From Gambelia wislizenii (lineage: Eukaryota; Chordata; Lepidosauria; Squamata; Crotaphytidae): a DNA stretch of 64,000 bases. Both the position numbers and the translations under genes were made by a program. Below, piece after piece: positions 1 through 11,115 of this stretch. The stretch lies in contig JAUMIR010000001.1 in the NCBI GenBank assembly GCA_030847615.1, positions 378,678,687 through 378,742,686 of the forward strand, in the 5' to 3' direction. Position 1 is the stretch's first letter. Each line of letters begins with the position of its first letter. The notes under the pieces are model-generated. The model worked only from the letters and a program-made list of their open reading frames with translations. It ran no database searches and was not told where the DNA came from.

Positions 1-683
1 GAAAATCAAGCTTATCTTCAGGTTATCCTGGTCTGCAGAGACCACAGGCTTGTCCACACGATTGCCACACACACTGAGGTGAGTTTGGGAATACTGTCCA
101 CACAGTTCTTCCTTTGAAACTCACCCTGGTCTAAGATGCAGTATTCATGGCAACAGAGCTGTGGTTGCTCTGGTTTTTCACCTCTCCAATGCATGCAAAT
201 GTATATATCTCCCCACTGCCTCTGCCTCTTTCCCATGGTTCGGTGGGGCTTCAGACATCCTATTGAGTGGAGGTATGCACAGCTAACAATATGGGTGTGA
301 TGGTACAGTATGTGCTTCTCTGAACAACTGCTGTGTATGCAAAATAAATGGTGATGAAGGAACCGCTAAAATGTGAATTAGAAACAGGGAAAGCGGCGTT
401 TCCTGGGAGCCTCCTCCTGACCTCCTGTACCCACCCTAGCCCCACACCGACATAACTGTGGAGCATATTCCACACATGAGCATGAATACCTGGATTTTCT
501 GCTCAAATCTGGAGTAAATCTCAACTCTTTTTGTTCTGGATTAAAATCCTGAGCCATTGAAAAGACCCATATTCAACCTGTATGCCACCTGGATGGCTCA
601 CAATGAAAATGAGATGAGATTGCTTTATTTGGCCTTTGTACACAAGCACTGGCTTTCAGGGTGGTTGTTTGCTTCAGTGTATT
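1..683. other. Non-coding, nothing recognised
   Basis: Mixed-composition sequence without a recognisable gene or repeat. Short open frames on the minus strand have no family motifs and look like chance. Confidence 0.5.
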
Positions 684-995
684 AGAATCATAGAAATGGA
701 AGGAATCACAAGGGCCATCTAGTCCACCCCTTGCCATACACAATAAAAATATTCCCAAAATATAGCTGTTCAACCTCTGCTTAAAAACCTCCAAAGAAGA
801 AGACTCCACCACCCTCCAAGGCAGTCTTTTTCACTGTGACATAGTTCTTACGGTCAAGACATTCTTGTTAATTTTTAGGTGGAATCTCTTCTTGTAACTT
901 GAATCCATTGTTTTATGTTCTGATCTGTGGAGCAGCAGAAAGCAAGATTGTTCCATCTTCTATATGACATCTCTGTCTTCAGGTGTTAAAACAGG
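684..995 (-). mobile_element. CR1 LINE 3' fragment
   Basis: Read on the minus strand this matches the 3' end of the other CR1 copies in the window (44.5-44.97 kb, 60.8-61.5 kb). It has the ORF2 C-terminal stretch that ends in a FKQRL-type motif, followed by the CR1 3' tail, seen here as tcatagaaatgg at the left edge. It carries several stops and small indels, so it is an old 5'-truncated copy. CR1 inserts are usually 5'-truncated and end in a short ATTCT-like repeat rather than poly(A), which fits. Confidence 0.8.
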
Positions 996-1857
996 CTATC
1001 CTTAGGAAACCTCCTGAACTGGTTACCAGAAACACTAGGCAACAGTATTTATCAAGGGCATGATTTCACCATTTGAGTGTTTTTACTGCACATGTTACAG
1101 CTTTCATCAAAATAAGAAGGTAGTAGAATTTTTATCCTTTTCATAGTCTGAGGAAGCCCTCTCCCCACCAAAGAAGAAGAAGAAGAAGGAAAAACCCAAA
1201 TGAAACCCTGTAATATTATTCATGTACTTGGCCTAGTATTCTGTGCCTAATTTTATATACTAGACATGTTGGCTCACTCCCCTGTTTCTCCTTCTATTTT
1301 CATAGCCACAGCAAGCTGTAAATCAGCTTGTTTTCAAGAAGACTGTGAAAGAAACACAAAGTATAGATACCAAAAGGCATGATATTTACAGAACTCTCCT
1401 CCAGCACCACATTTCAAGTGAGTTGATTTTCTTCCTGTCACCTTTCTCCGTTGTCCTGGTTTCCCAACAATACATAGAAATCAGAAATGCCAAGGTTTGG
1501 ATGAGTCTGACTTTGGTTATCTACTTATACATCTTTATATTTGAAGATCATATCTAGTTTCTTCATAGCTCTCCTTCCAAGCCTAGTCTTCTGACTTCTT
1601 GACTACAGTCTCCATTTTGGTTAATGCCTGTGTCTAGGTATACAAAATCTTGAACTATTGCTACCTCTTTGTTACCTACTTTAAAGCTGTATTAATTATC
1701 GGTGGTCAGTATTTTTGTTTTCTTTAATGTTTAGCTGTAACCATGCATTTGCACTTTCTTCCTTAACTTTCATCAGTCGTCATTCCACGTCTTTGTTATT
1801 TTCTGCAAGTAATATGGTATCATCTGCTTATCTGAAATGGTGTATATGTATGTATGT
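996..1857. other. AT-rich non-coding stretch
   Basis: No gene or known repeat is recognised. A small (GAA)n-like run lies near 1170-1190. The 70-aa open frame starting at 1345 has no domain motif and is taken as chance. Confidence 0.5.
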
Positions 1858-2100
1858 TGACCAGCAGGACCTAGTAGGTTGAGTATTGGACTAGGACTTC
1901 AGGAGACCAAGATTCAAATTCCTGCTCCACCATGGAAACCCACTGGGTGACTTTGGGCATGTCACACTCTCTCAGCCTCAGAGGAAGATAATGGCAAACC
2001 TCCTTTGAATAAGTCTTGCTAAGAATATCCTATAAAAAAGTTGTCATAAATTGAAGTCAACTTGAAGGCACCCAAAACCAATTATAAATAAATATATATC
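1858..2100 (+). mobile_element. tRNA-derived SINE
   Basis: The 5' part has tRNA-like Pol III promoter boxes: an A-box-like segment around 1876-1892 and a B-box-like agattcaaattcc near 1909. A body around 1950-2040 (tcagcctcagaggaag, atggcaaacctcc) and a 3' tail with gaagtcaacttgaaggcac follow. The same body and tail occur at 63102-63342 on the plus strand and inverted at 28390-28617, 9405-10056 and 60425-60600. This is a non-autonomous SINE family; SINEs of this build are common in squamates. Confidence 0.75.
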
Positions 2101-2317
2101 CTCAGTGCCTCATCCCAAGGGGTGGGGGATACATTTGCTCTCATTACTATGTCAAAAGGAAACAAGTTAAAGTTAACAGCCCTATCTGGTAGTGGCAGTG
2201 AGAGGCTCCCATGCCAGTTTTGGGGATAGTTTTCAGCACTTAGGATAGCTGGTTAATAGTTTCTGGAGTAGATTGAGTGTGCCTTTGAAGGCATCAACAA
2301 GCACTGAGAGCCAGAAT

Positions 2318-2829
2318 TGCCTGTCTCTCTCTCTCTCTCTGCCTTCTCTTCGCAAATGAAGATTCAGGAAGGACTCATCCCATGCTTTCTGCAAGTGCGC
2401 TGATGACTAAAAAAACCAATCCGAGATAGACAAGTCCAGTTGCAGAAAGCACAGCAGAAGGTTTCCTTGGTTGATGTTTCCGGGTTGTGATTCTTTCTGC
2501 GTTGTCGTTTCTCTTCAAGACTTGTTCGGCGTGAGTTCTCAAGTAAGGCTGCAGCATTGTGGATAGTGTGTCTCCATGCCTCCCGATGTGAGGCCAGGGC
2601 GGACCATTGTTGGTGATCAATTTGGCCGAGCCTGAGGTGTTGTTTCAGGGAGTCATTGTATCGCTTTTTTGGAGCACCCCTCTTACGCTGACCTGTGGTG
2701 AGTTCACCGTAGAATACTATTTTGGGGAGGTGATGGTCCTCCATCCTAGAAACATGCCCTGCCCAGCGCAGCTGTGTTCTCAGTATCATGGCCTCAGTGC
2801 TGATGATCCCTGCTTGCTCAAGGACAGCA
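2318..2829 (-). mobile_element. Non-LTR retrotransposon 3' end, (AG)n-tailed family, copy 1
   Basis: The minus strand has a 141-aa open frame (2789 down to 2364) starting near LRTQLRWAGHVSRM, a motif common after the reverse transcriptase domain of many LINE ORF2 proteins. It has a Lys/Arg-rich linker and a C-terminal Cys-Cys-His-Cys finger (CAFCNWTC...HQRTC). The 3' end is a (CT)n run on the plus strand at 2318-2341, that is (AG)n at the element 3' end. Copies with the same tail are at 26596-27110 and 62580-63020. The reverse transcriptase itself is missing, so this is a 5'-truncated copy. The clade is not assigned with confidence. Confidence 0.7.
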
Positions 2830-2958
2830 GAATTGCCTGTAACTCCTGCGTGTACTTACTATACACATATTTAACAGCAATGGAAGACTGATTTTGCTGT
2901 CTATCAGGAGCAAACCAACTTCTGCAGATTAAAGCTAGGGATATTTCTATTGCAACTA

Positions 2959-3226
2959 CAGTAGGATCCCTGTATCCACTGGGGATTGGTTCTGGAGGGC
3001 CCTGTGGATACTGAAAACCATGGATTTCAGTATGAGTGTTTCAGCAAACACCATTGAAAATAATGGGCCTTCCTGTTTAAAATACCATGGAGTTGCCTTG
3101 GAGGACCTAGAAAATGGCTAGGGAGGACACATTTTCTAGGAAGACTCTATGGTAGGTGTGCTGTTTTGTGTCCCATGGATAAATGAATCAGTGGATAATG
3201 AATCAGTGGGTACAGGGGTCCTACTG
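2959..3226. mobile_element. pogo/Tigger-like MITE
   Basis: The terminal inverted repeats are CAGTAGGATCCCTGTATCC on the left and its near complement ending in GGGGTCCTACTG on the right. TA dinucleotides flank both ends (2957-2958 and 3227-3228), as expected for the Tc1/mariner/pogo superfamily. It has no coding capacity and is 268 bp long. A related, more decayed copy is at 29150-29476. Confidence 0.75.
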
Positions 3227-3228
3227 TA

Positions 3229-4428
3229 ATGAGAATCCTTTCTGACATACCATTTAATGGTAGGAATCCTTCCACTTGGGAAGTTTCTAACAGAAAGTCA
3301 AAGTCTCTTGGAGAAACAACCTCCACTCTGCTGTGGAGAGATCATGACATTTCCTGCCTATTGTAGCAGCTGAATGCCTGCTGTCAGTGATGCATCCATC
3401 AGTCCTCTGGAAATGAAAATGCTCCCAAACATGTAAACCATTATTACCTTCCCCCTACATTTACAGCTTAATGACACAACTTGATTACATGATGAAATGC
3501 TTCATCCCACAGCTGAAGATTAAGGCAGCACTTATTTATTTATTTACTTATTTATTTTCAGCTCACAAAGCCGGCAGATTCATGCACTGCCTTCATCAGC
3601 TCTTTTTAAGGGAGCAGGGTGGGGGACTTGCAGAGCATGTGACCAATGATAAGCATTTAACAATACCAGAGATTTGCAGATTTCCTCTTGCTGGATGAAG
3701 ATCCCACATGGACATGTGGTTGAATGGCCCTTTCGGTGCATACTGCCACACTGCTAGGCAGAAAAGAATCAATGCCTTACTTTAGTGCTTGTCTTTGTTC
3801 CAGTTAAAGGGACAAGGCAACTCTGAAAGGCAAATGATTCTCAGTGGCATCCAGACAGTTTTGCCAAAGGCTGCTGAATGGCACAGATTTATAGCTTAAG
3901 GAGATCTGGCCCTAACATTAAAATGGTCCACTGGACATGACAGGCACATGGCCAGAGTGACAAAGGCAGCTAGATGAGAAGAGATTTTACCTTTAGAAAT
4001 TGCCTGCAAGAGGGACAAAAGAGATATTTTGGGTATGTGGTTCTTGGTTTTCCTTCCTTGCCCATTCACCCCCCGCCTGCATAATTTTGAAGGCAATGCA
4101 CAGCTGGAATGGAAAGGAGGGAAACAAGGGCAGCCGCAATATTATTGAAAGGGAACGTCTGAAGAAAAAGGAAAGCAATACAGGTATCAGTGGAAGTTAA
4201 AGAATATTAATTAATGCATGGCAATATGTGTGTGTAGATGAGATTAACAGGGAGAGAGATGAGGGAGTGCCCTTTGTTCATGGATGCAAAATGATCTTTG
4301 GCACTTGGTATGCTCTGGGAAATAGTTATCAAAGGACAGGGTATAAATAACTAAATAAAAATAAATAAATAAGATAGGGAAAATATTGAGAGAAATCATG
4401 ATCAACAATATCTAAGTGCCTCTGTTCT
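3229..4428. other. Non-coding stretch
   Basis: A short (TTTA)n run lies at about 3532-3556. The rest has no recognised gene or repeat; open frames of 60-75 aa on both strands have no family features. Confidence 0.5.
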
Positions 4429-5337
4429 GTAAGGGGCTACAAAACTGAGGCTAAATGCTAGTAAAATGGAGAGTCTATGGTACCTGCATCCAGGAATTGG
4501 TGTATGGCCTGTGTTGGATGGGGTTGCACCCCCCCCCCCACCGCAGCAGAGCAGGTGTGAAGCTTGGGAGCAATCCTAAATCCATCTTTGTCCATGGAGG
4601 TGCAGGTGGACTTTGTGGCTTACAGTGCATGGTGCCTACACACTACAGACTTTCCTGGACAGGGATAATATGGATACAGTCATCCATGTATTGATGAGTT
4701 CCCAATCAGACTACTATAATGTGTTATACATGGGCCTGTCTTTGGAGATGACTCAGAAGCTACAACTAGTGCAAAATGTAGCAAACAAGATAGCTTGACT
4801 GTACTATACAGGCAACTTACTGTATAACACTGGTCTGAAAGAAACTGCACTGACTCCCAATTCAATTCTAATCTGAATTCAAGGAGCTAGTGCTGATATT
4901 TTAAGCCCTAAATAGCTTGGCCCATCAATACCTGAATGAACATTTTTCTCTCTATATGCCTGTCTTGTGAACTGAGATCTGCTGGAGGGGCCCTATTCAT
5001 TGTCCTATCAGTGGGGGGAAATCAGGAGGACATGGGAGAGAGTCTTCTTTGCTGTGTTGCCCCATTTTTGAATGCCTTCCCCTTGGAGTTCTCATTGGTA
5101 CCAGCACTGGTTTCTTTCTGGTGCCAAGTTAAAAACATAGCCTAAGTTGTTTTTCAAATATACATGCACAAGTTTTAACTGTCTTAATCATTTAAGCTGT
5201 TGAAACATGTTATCTTGTTTAATATGATCTTATCCTGTTTAAATTATTTTATTGTTTTAAATTGTTTTGCTTGTATGCCACCCTGTGATCCCCAAATAAG
5301 GGGTGGGAAGCGAATATGATAGATACATAAATAAGCA
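4429..5337 (+). mobile_element. L2-like LINE 3' fragment
   Basis: The plus-strand frame at 4613-4798 contains a segment (VIHVLMSSQSDYYNVLYMG and KLQLVQNVANK) that lines up with the post-reverse-transcriptase region of the large L2-like ORF at 16.4-19.0 kb. Downstream sequence continues with stops to a 3' end near 5270-5337 containing the gtatgccaccctg motif and an A/T-rich tail. It is a 5'-truncated, decayed copy. Confidence 0.75.
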
Positions 5338-6049
5338 TAAGGAGGAGAACAGGAGGATTGTTTGTGAAAGAATGTGGCCACAAGAGCTTGTGTCTGGTCG
5401 ATCTTTTCTAGGTTGTATTGTGCTCATTAGGCTCAAAAAGTGAATCACTGGAAGCCAAATCAACTGTGAAAATGTTATTCAATGGTTCCAATGGTTCACA
5501 ACATTGAAATATTGGGTGTATTGATTTATTTTTTATTTATTTTTAATTCTTTTTACTGGTTGGGCTGATTTGCTTTCTCTTCCCTTCAGAATGATGATTG
5601 GAATTTTAATGAGGAGATGAAAGGTATGAAGTTCATCACATATAAAAAGAATATTTACAAAATTTCTCTTCCCTGTGATAATGGAGGCCCTTTCACACTA
5701 CACAAATGTAGCACTATGACTCCACTTAATCTGCTATGGCTGCATCCAAGTTCTCTTGTGTAGGATTAAGATGTCTTTTAAGAACTCTAGTTTGATTCTA
5801 AAATTGAACAACTGACAATTATTCCGATTCTAAGGTGACCCCCCAAAAAAACCACAAATGACGATTGATAATCAACTTATTGACAGGTGATTCCCCCCCA
5901 CAAAAATATTTGGGCATAATCTTTCATGCAAGAGGCACATAGAACATTCAAATTAAAATGCTAGTACAAATATCCAGAGGAATATTAAAGCACTCATTGA
6001 GTTCTTCTATGAGAAAGGAGGACAGTTTATTCTCCGAGCTACTCAGGTA
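5338..6049. other. AT-rich non-coding stretch with a possible MITE scrap
   Basis: Around 5690-5780, ccctttcacactac and tgtagcactatgactcc look like the end of a hAT-type miniature element, but only one end is visible. The remainder is AT-rich and unrecognised. Confidence 0.35.
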
Positions 6050-7105
6050 TTTGTAATCGGTTTATTCATACAGTCCATAGACAAATCAAATAACAGACAT
6101 GATGTACATTAATAGATAAATCCATAATACAAACCAATAAAACTAGGATACTTACTGATAAGACTTTTTTGGAGCTCATCCAATTTATTCAACTATTAAC
6201 TTCCCTCTCACTGGTCTTAATGACCACAGATAAGAACTTAGCAAGAGACAAGGTAATATTAGGACGTTTATCCTCTAATAAGAATTTGACATAAAACCTC
6301 TCTGAATGGCCAGGTAGATGGCATAGCAAGGGAGAAATAAGTTGTTTATGACTCTGAAAATGAAGGACACAGGATAGTAGGATATGTGACATGGTTTCCA
6401 CCTCCTGCAACCCACATGGACAGAGCCTTGATGCAAATGGCAGCCCCGCATATATACCATACAACATTGCTGAAGGAAAAACATTACATCTGGCCTTCAT
6501 AAATAATATGCGATACATTGGCACAGTCAAGTTCTTTATGTAATCAGCCAGAGCAAATTACCCTGAATATGGTATATGCAATGCACTAGGTGAGCATTAC
6601 AGAAAGGATTTGCAAAAGGTAATGTCCTGAAGTCTTTGTTTAACCGTTTTCAAGGCTGTGTCATAACCCAGGTTTAGAAGGAAGGATGGTGAAAGCCCAA
6701 TTGTGGTTCCTTTTTGGGCAATATACTTGGACCATCTGCTTTCATAAGTGTCCATTGTAAGATGCCTAAGTAGACCCTTACCATGCTTGAAGAGTATGAC
6801 TCTACGCCAAAGTTTCATGGCTGTCTGTCACACCCTCATAGAGGGAGGGCTTTCCCCCATTTCAAGCATTAAAACTGAGTTAGCGACACATCTTGGCATC
6901 TGATGGAGGGCCCTTAAAAATCTGGCATAAAAATTATTTAGCTGAGAATTAAACCACTCAATCCAAATTGCAGCTGCAAATAGCAATTTAGCCATAATCT
7001 TAGAATTGTAGACCTTAATAGCAGTGGGTACATAATGATTCCCCCTGGGGGCTGCCAAACTTATTGGTTGATGAACCATTAGTGCATCCAACTGTATCCA
7101 TAAAG
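6050..7105 (-). pseudogene. LINE ORF2 C-terminal part, copy A (minus)
   Basis: Three successive minus-strand open segments (7130-6828, 6818-6597, 6530-6189) read in order as the region after the reverse transcriptase of a LINE. The first has a KVYNSKIMAKLLFAAAIW core. The second is a helical region. The third has a CPCGLQEVETMSHILLSC cysteine/histidine motif. Frame breaks separate them. A likely 3' UTR runs to about 6050. The cysteine motif resembles that of I/Jockey-group elements, including Vingi-like ones reported from squamates, but the clade is not proven. It is 5'-truncated and inactive. Confidence 0.65.
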
Positions 7106-9396
7106 GAACAATCTTGCCCATCTGTACCATACTTAAAGTTACTTTCAGAGCAATGTATGCTGACTGCCCAGACTTTGCATTTTATTGGTACTAAATTGAC
7201 AGAGGTTCTTGGTACCTTGACTCATTTGACTTCATCTCTTTTACCAATACTTCCAGATCTTAGTCATGATAACAAGTAGAAGTCACCTAGTCCAACTGTG
7301 ACGAATTCCAGAGTTAGTTCAAGGCAGCAACCGGAAAATAGTTCAGCTGCAGAGTTACATTTCAAAGCTTCAAACAAGCTAACTACTAAAGAAACTGACT
7401 GTTGTCTATCTTTACAAGCCAATAAGGTGCTATTAGATGTTTTCCCTTTTAATGGTATTTTTCCTTGTTGGAATTCGGTCTCCAATGCCATTTAAGACAA
7501 CTTTTAAAAATAAAATTTATGAAACTGTTATCAGTTGAAGTGTTATATTCATCTGCATATTATTCAAGAATTTTATTACAAATTCCTTTATTCTAAACTT
7601 CATAATGAAGGAAAAGGTGCATTTGAATGATTTTGGTATCTTCCCAAGGCACTCCTTTATAGATCTATCAATAAGACCCCTTCTCCTAAAGAAGAATGTT
7701 TTTGACTTACCATCACAATTAAATGATGTTGATCTACAGGAAAATAAACCAAAATGGTTAGGCCTCAAGCCTAACTCATCTTCCAGTAAAGAGCAAATTT
7801 CTGAGGAATTGTTCATAAAAGCTTCTTCACACTGCCAGACGTGGTTAAAACTAATATATGGAAAAGGCTATCTATAACAATGCTAAGCTTCTCTGAAGCA
7901 TTTGGGTCAGAACGGGAGTTACCTGTCAGTCCTGGGAGATAATAATATTTCTACAGAGGAATCTAACCAAATGGAAGACAATCTGAGTCATGTTGCAGCC
8001 TCCCCCTCTAGGGGGCCTTTGAAGATCCTTTCTTCCTCTCTGCCTAAAGTGCACATCATTGAAGTGGAGATAAATCCAACCATTGGGAGAAACCCAATGG
8101 CAGTGGCACCTGAACTAACCACTGCATATGACCTTTGCAATTCTCCAGATTTTGCTAGATCAAAATACTCAGCAAATGGTTGTATCATAGCAAATGAAAG
8201 CAGTGAAATTGAATCAACCAGCCAGGGATTTTGACAGTCGGCCAGCTCTGGAGTCTCTCTGCCTAAGACTAACCTCCTGGAACATTGCTGGCTGGGCTAA
8301 CAAAAGTGGGGACATTTCCTTTTTTCAATATTTTAGTCAATTTGACATTATCTTGCTCCAAGAAACCTGGGTTACTGGTAACATCAATTTGAAAGGTTTT
8401 GACTCATTTACCCTAGAAGCTACCCAGGTAAACAAGAAGGGGAGGCCATGTGGTGGTCTTGCAGTGTTGGTCACCAGTGCTATGACAGCAAAGGTTATGC
8501 TGCTTGAGAGGTGTGACCATTGGGGATACTAGTTCAGTCACCATTTTATAACATCATTGTAATAATGGTTCATATCCCCCCAATTAGTGCCAAAGCCATA
8601 ATAGAGGACACTTGGCTCAAAATTGAGAATTATTTCCTACTCCTGAATACAAAGTACCCTATGACATATTTTTATTTATTAGGGGATTTAAATGCCAGAA
8701 TTGGTTAGAATGACATTGAATTGGAAGCAAATTTCCCAATTCTTACTCAGGTATTTGTAGCAAAGGTTATTTCTCTGCTTTTGTATAGCTCCCAGATGTG
8801 TATTTATAAAATTGTTGTTTCTTTTGAAATTTTGCAAACTAAATTCTTTCACACATTTCTGGGAGTCTCTTCCTGTGTATCTAATACAGCAGTCCAATTG
8901 GAGGTGGGCCAAATTACAATTGAGACCCAGGTATGGATCCTTAAGATTCAGTGCTTGTTAAAACAGTTTCTTTTTCCTGTGGGTCTGGGTCCTCAAACAC
9001 TTACAGATACCTACCAGGCAAGTTGGAAAGCCAATGCTGTGGAGCTTGAAGTTCATGCCTCATGCTTTATTAATCTTTGCCCATGAGAAAGTTAAATCCA
9101 CAATTAAACAACACATCTGGGATGTGGAGTTACAATGCCATCAGAGTGAAATGGCCAGGTACACTAAAATTAAAGATAATGGGAGGGTGTTTACACCAGT
9201 GAGATATATGTCTAATCTGGACATTCTTAAATTGAGGAAATCCTTCACTTTAGCCACTTTTATGTTCTGCCACCTGGACTACTGTAGGGTAGATTTGGAA
9301 ATATACCTTATCTAGATTGGGTATGTCCATGCAGTCTGAATGGCCAGAGTTGAAATAGTTAGCCTTGTCCTCTTATATTACCATTTCTACAGGGAA
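7106..9396 (+). pseudogene. LINE copy B (plus) with APE endonuclease and an internal deletion
   Basis: The frame at 8194-8532 begins an apurinic-type endonuclease domain (LTSWNIAGWANKSG, then DIILLQETWV), continued at 8520-8708 ending in the catalytic-type GDLNAR motif. At about 8710 the reading jumps to sequence of the post-RT region (8721-9086: LLLYSSQMCIYKIVV, FHTFLGVSSCVSN). A decayed cysteine region follows near 9340-9390. The whole reverse transcriptase is missing between these parts. Upstream, 7140-7900 has short open frames of unknown identity, possibly ORF1 or 5' UTR. The same family as copy A, oriented head to head with it. Confidence 0.6.
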
Positions 9397-10058
9397 TACA
9401 CTCTACACATTATACACATTCAAATCATTTTCAACTTATGGTGACCCTAAGGCAAACCTGACACAGGGTTTTCTTGGCAAGATTTGTTCAGAGTGGGTTT
9501 GCCTTCACCTTCTTCTGAGGCATACCTCTGTTATCAGGGTATGCCAGTTTGCATACCAAGTTGTGACTGGATGAAGGTATAGCAAAGTGGCAGGTGGAGT
9601 CCATGATAATAAGCCAGCTCCAATAATTAATGATGCAGTCAGCCAATTAGGCCAGGTGGACTTGATAGCCACTTAGTAGTGTATAACTGCATTGGGAGTC
9701 TGCTTGGGGTATAGAGAGTGTATTACTCTCTATGCTGGTTAGAAGCCTGTTGCTGGGAAGTAAGGTTTTCTCCTTGCTATGAAGATATAGTACTGCAGGT
9801 ATGCAGGAAGTTATGCTGTACTGTTTTTGTGCCTAGCCATGATGCTATATTCTTTGTTTTTGCATTTTTTTTGTCTTACACTCAGCTGAGTAAAGCTCTA
9901 TTTTTTTAACTCCACAACTCTGCTGTACTATTTTGTAACACGCCCAACAAGTGTGACTTGCCCAAGGCCAGCCAGTGGATTTCCATGGCTGAGCAGGTCT
10001 CCGGTGTTCTGGTCCAACATCCAAACTGCCACACCACACTGGCTCTCCACGCCAACCC
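9397..10058 (-). mobile_element. tRNA-derived SINE, antisense, split by an LTR
   Basis: The left piece at 9405-9528 (tttcaacttatggtgacc, ttcttggcaag) and the right piece at 9941-10056 (gtgacttgcccaagg, tttccatggctgagc) are consecutive parts of the antisense SINE seen whole at 28390-28617. The 412-bp segment between them is annotated separately as a candidate solo LTR. Confidence 0.7.
9529..9940. mobile_element. Candidate solo LTR inserted in a SINE
   Basis: The segment starts TGTTATCAGGG and ends TTTTGTAACA, giving a TGTTA/TAACA terminal inverted repeat typical of LTRs. It interrupts a SINE cleanly. Near the right end gtaaagctctattttttt could hold polyadenylation sequence. No perfect target duplication is visible (flanks acctc and cgccc), so the call rests on the termini, the length and the interruption of the SINE. 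Confidence 0.5.
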
Positions 10059-10167
10059 ATAAAAGAGCTCATTGGGTTCACAGGAAGAAATAAACAATTC
10101 AAAAATATATAAGACTATGAACTATAAAATAGCCCAAAAACAAAAGTTAAAGATGGTAAAGGGCTTA

Positions 10168-10496
10168 GGACTTTTTCGGACATTAAAAATACAATGCTAG
10201 CAGCCTCGCCACGTTGTGAGGCTGCAGCACTGCAGGGCATCCCTTTCGGATGACACCCGTCCCTGTCGGTACTGTTGCAGTACTGCAGGGACATCTGAGT
10301 GTTGTATTTAGCCGATTTTTACTCACGATCAACTTTCGTGAGTAAAAATTGGCTAAATATAACGCTCAAATGTCCCTGCGGTACTGCAACAGTACCGGCA
10401 GGGACGGGCATCATCCGTAAGGGATGCCCTGCAGCGCTGCAGCCTCGCAATGTGGCGAGGCTGCTAGCGTTGTATTTTTAATGTCCGAAAAAGTCC
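10168..10496. mobile_element. Palindromic MITE, PIF/Harbinger-like, copy 1
   Basis: The 329-bp element is an almost perfect inverted repeat end to end. It starts GGACTTTTTCGGACATT and ends with the complement AATGTCCGAAAAAGTCC. The two arms of about 160 bp meet at 10321-10340 around a loop of a few bases flanked by ttttactcacga and tcgtgagtaaaa. A TTA trinucleotide lies on both sides (10165-10167 and 10497-10499), the 3-bp TWA duplication typical of PIF/Harbinger. It has no coding capacity. A second copy is at 43929-44220, where the empty site can be inferred from CR1 sequence. Confidence 0.85.
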
Positions 10497-10545
10497 TTAG
10501 AATTATGATAGATCCAAAGGGAGATAAAACAAAAATAGTCTAAAG

Positions 10546-10922
10546 CAGTGGTTCTTGACCTGTAGTCGGAGCCCCCCAGGGGTCTATGATGTCCTCATAA
10601 GGGGTCTGTGAAGGCTTGAAGTCTGCTTGGCCCATCATCTCCCTGCAGTGGAGTGACCATGTGACAGGAGCCAAGGCAAAGGCTGGCTGGCTTGGCCTCT
10701 GCATTGCCATACAATCCACCCCAGCCACAAACTTGCAGGAAGAAGCAGACAAAAAGTCTTACCTCCCCACCCCCAGTGCCTCTTAGGGAAGGTTTAATGT
10801 GTAATTAAAGGTGTAATTATATTATTGTTGTTGTTTTAAATCTTGAGTTAAGTCTTGGGGGTCCATGGCAACAAGAGATATTTAAAGGGAGTCCCTGGTA
10901 AAGAAAAGGTTAAGAGCCACTG
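10546..10922. mobile_element. hAT-like non-autonomous DNA transposon
   Basis: The terminal inverted repeats are CAGTGGTTCTTGACCTG on the left and the near complement AGGTTAAGAGCCACTG on the right. Flanking 8-mers gtctaaag (10538-10545) and gtctaaat (10923-10930) match at 7 of 8 positions, as expected for an 8-bp hAT target duplication. It is 377 bp with no open frame of note. The CAGTGGTTCT end is shared by many vertebrate hAT MITEs. Confidence 0.85.
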
Positions 10923-11065
10923 GTCTAAATGCTAAAATGGAATAAAATTTGGGTCTGATCAGTCTCATTGCAGAAGAAATTCCAAGATGAGGCCTCAATA
11001 CTTTTTTTTTTGGTTGAATTTAACTTAGGAAAGCCAATCTAGATATTGGATGAATGGATGCATGA

Positions 11066-11115
11066 ATATATACATATATATGTGTGTGCGCGCACGCGCG
11101 TGTGTGTACATACAG
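11066..11115. repeat. Mixed TA/TG/CG dinucleotide microsatellite
   Basis: Alternating purine-pyrimidine tract with atatatatgtgtgtgcgcgc followed by acgcgcgtgtgtgtaca. Such tracts can adopt Z-DNA. Confidence 0.8.

Noticed and set aside
1858..1930. tRNA gene
   Set aside because: Box A and B are present but no cloverleaf; the sequence continues into a SINE body.
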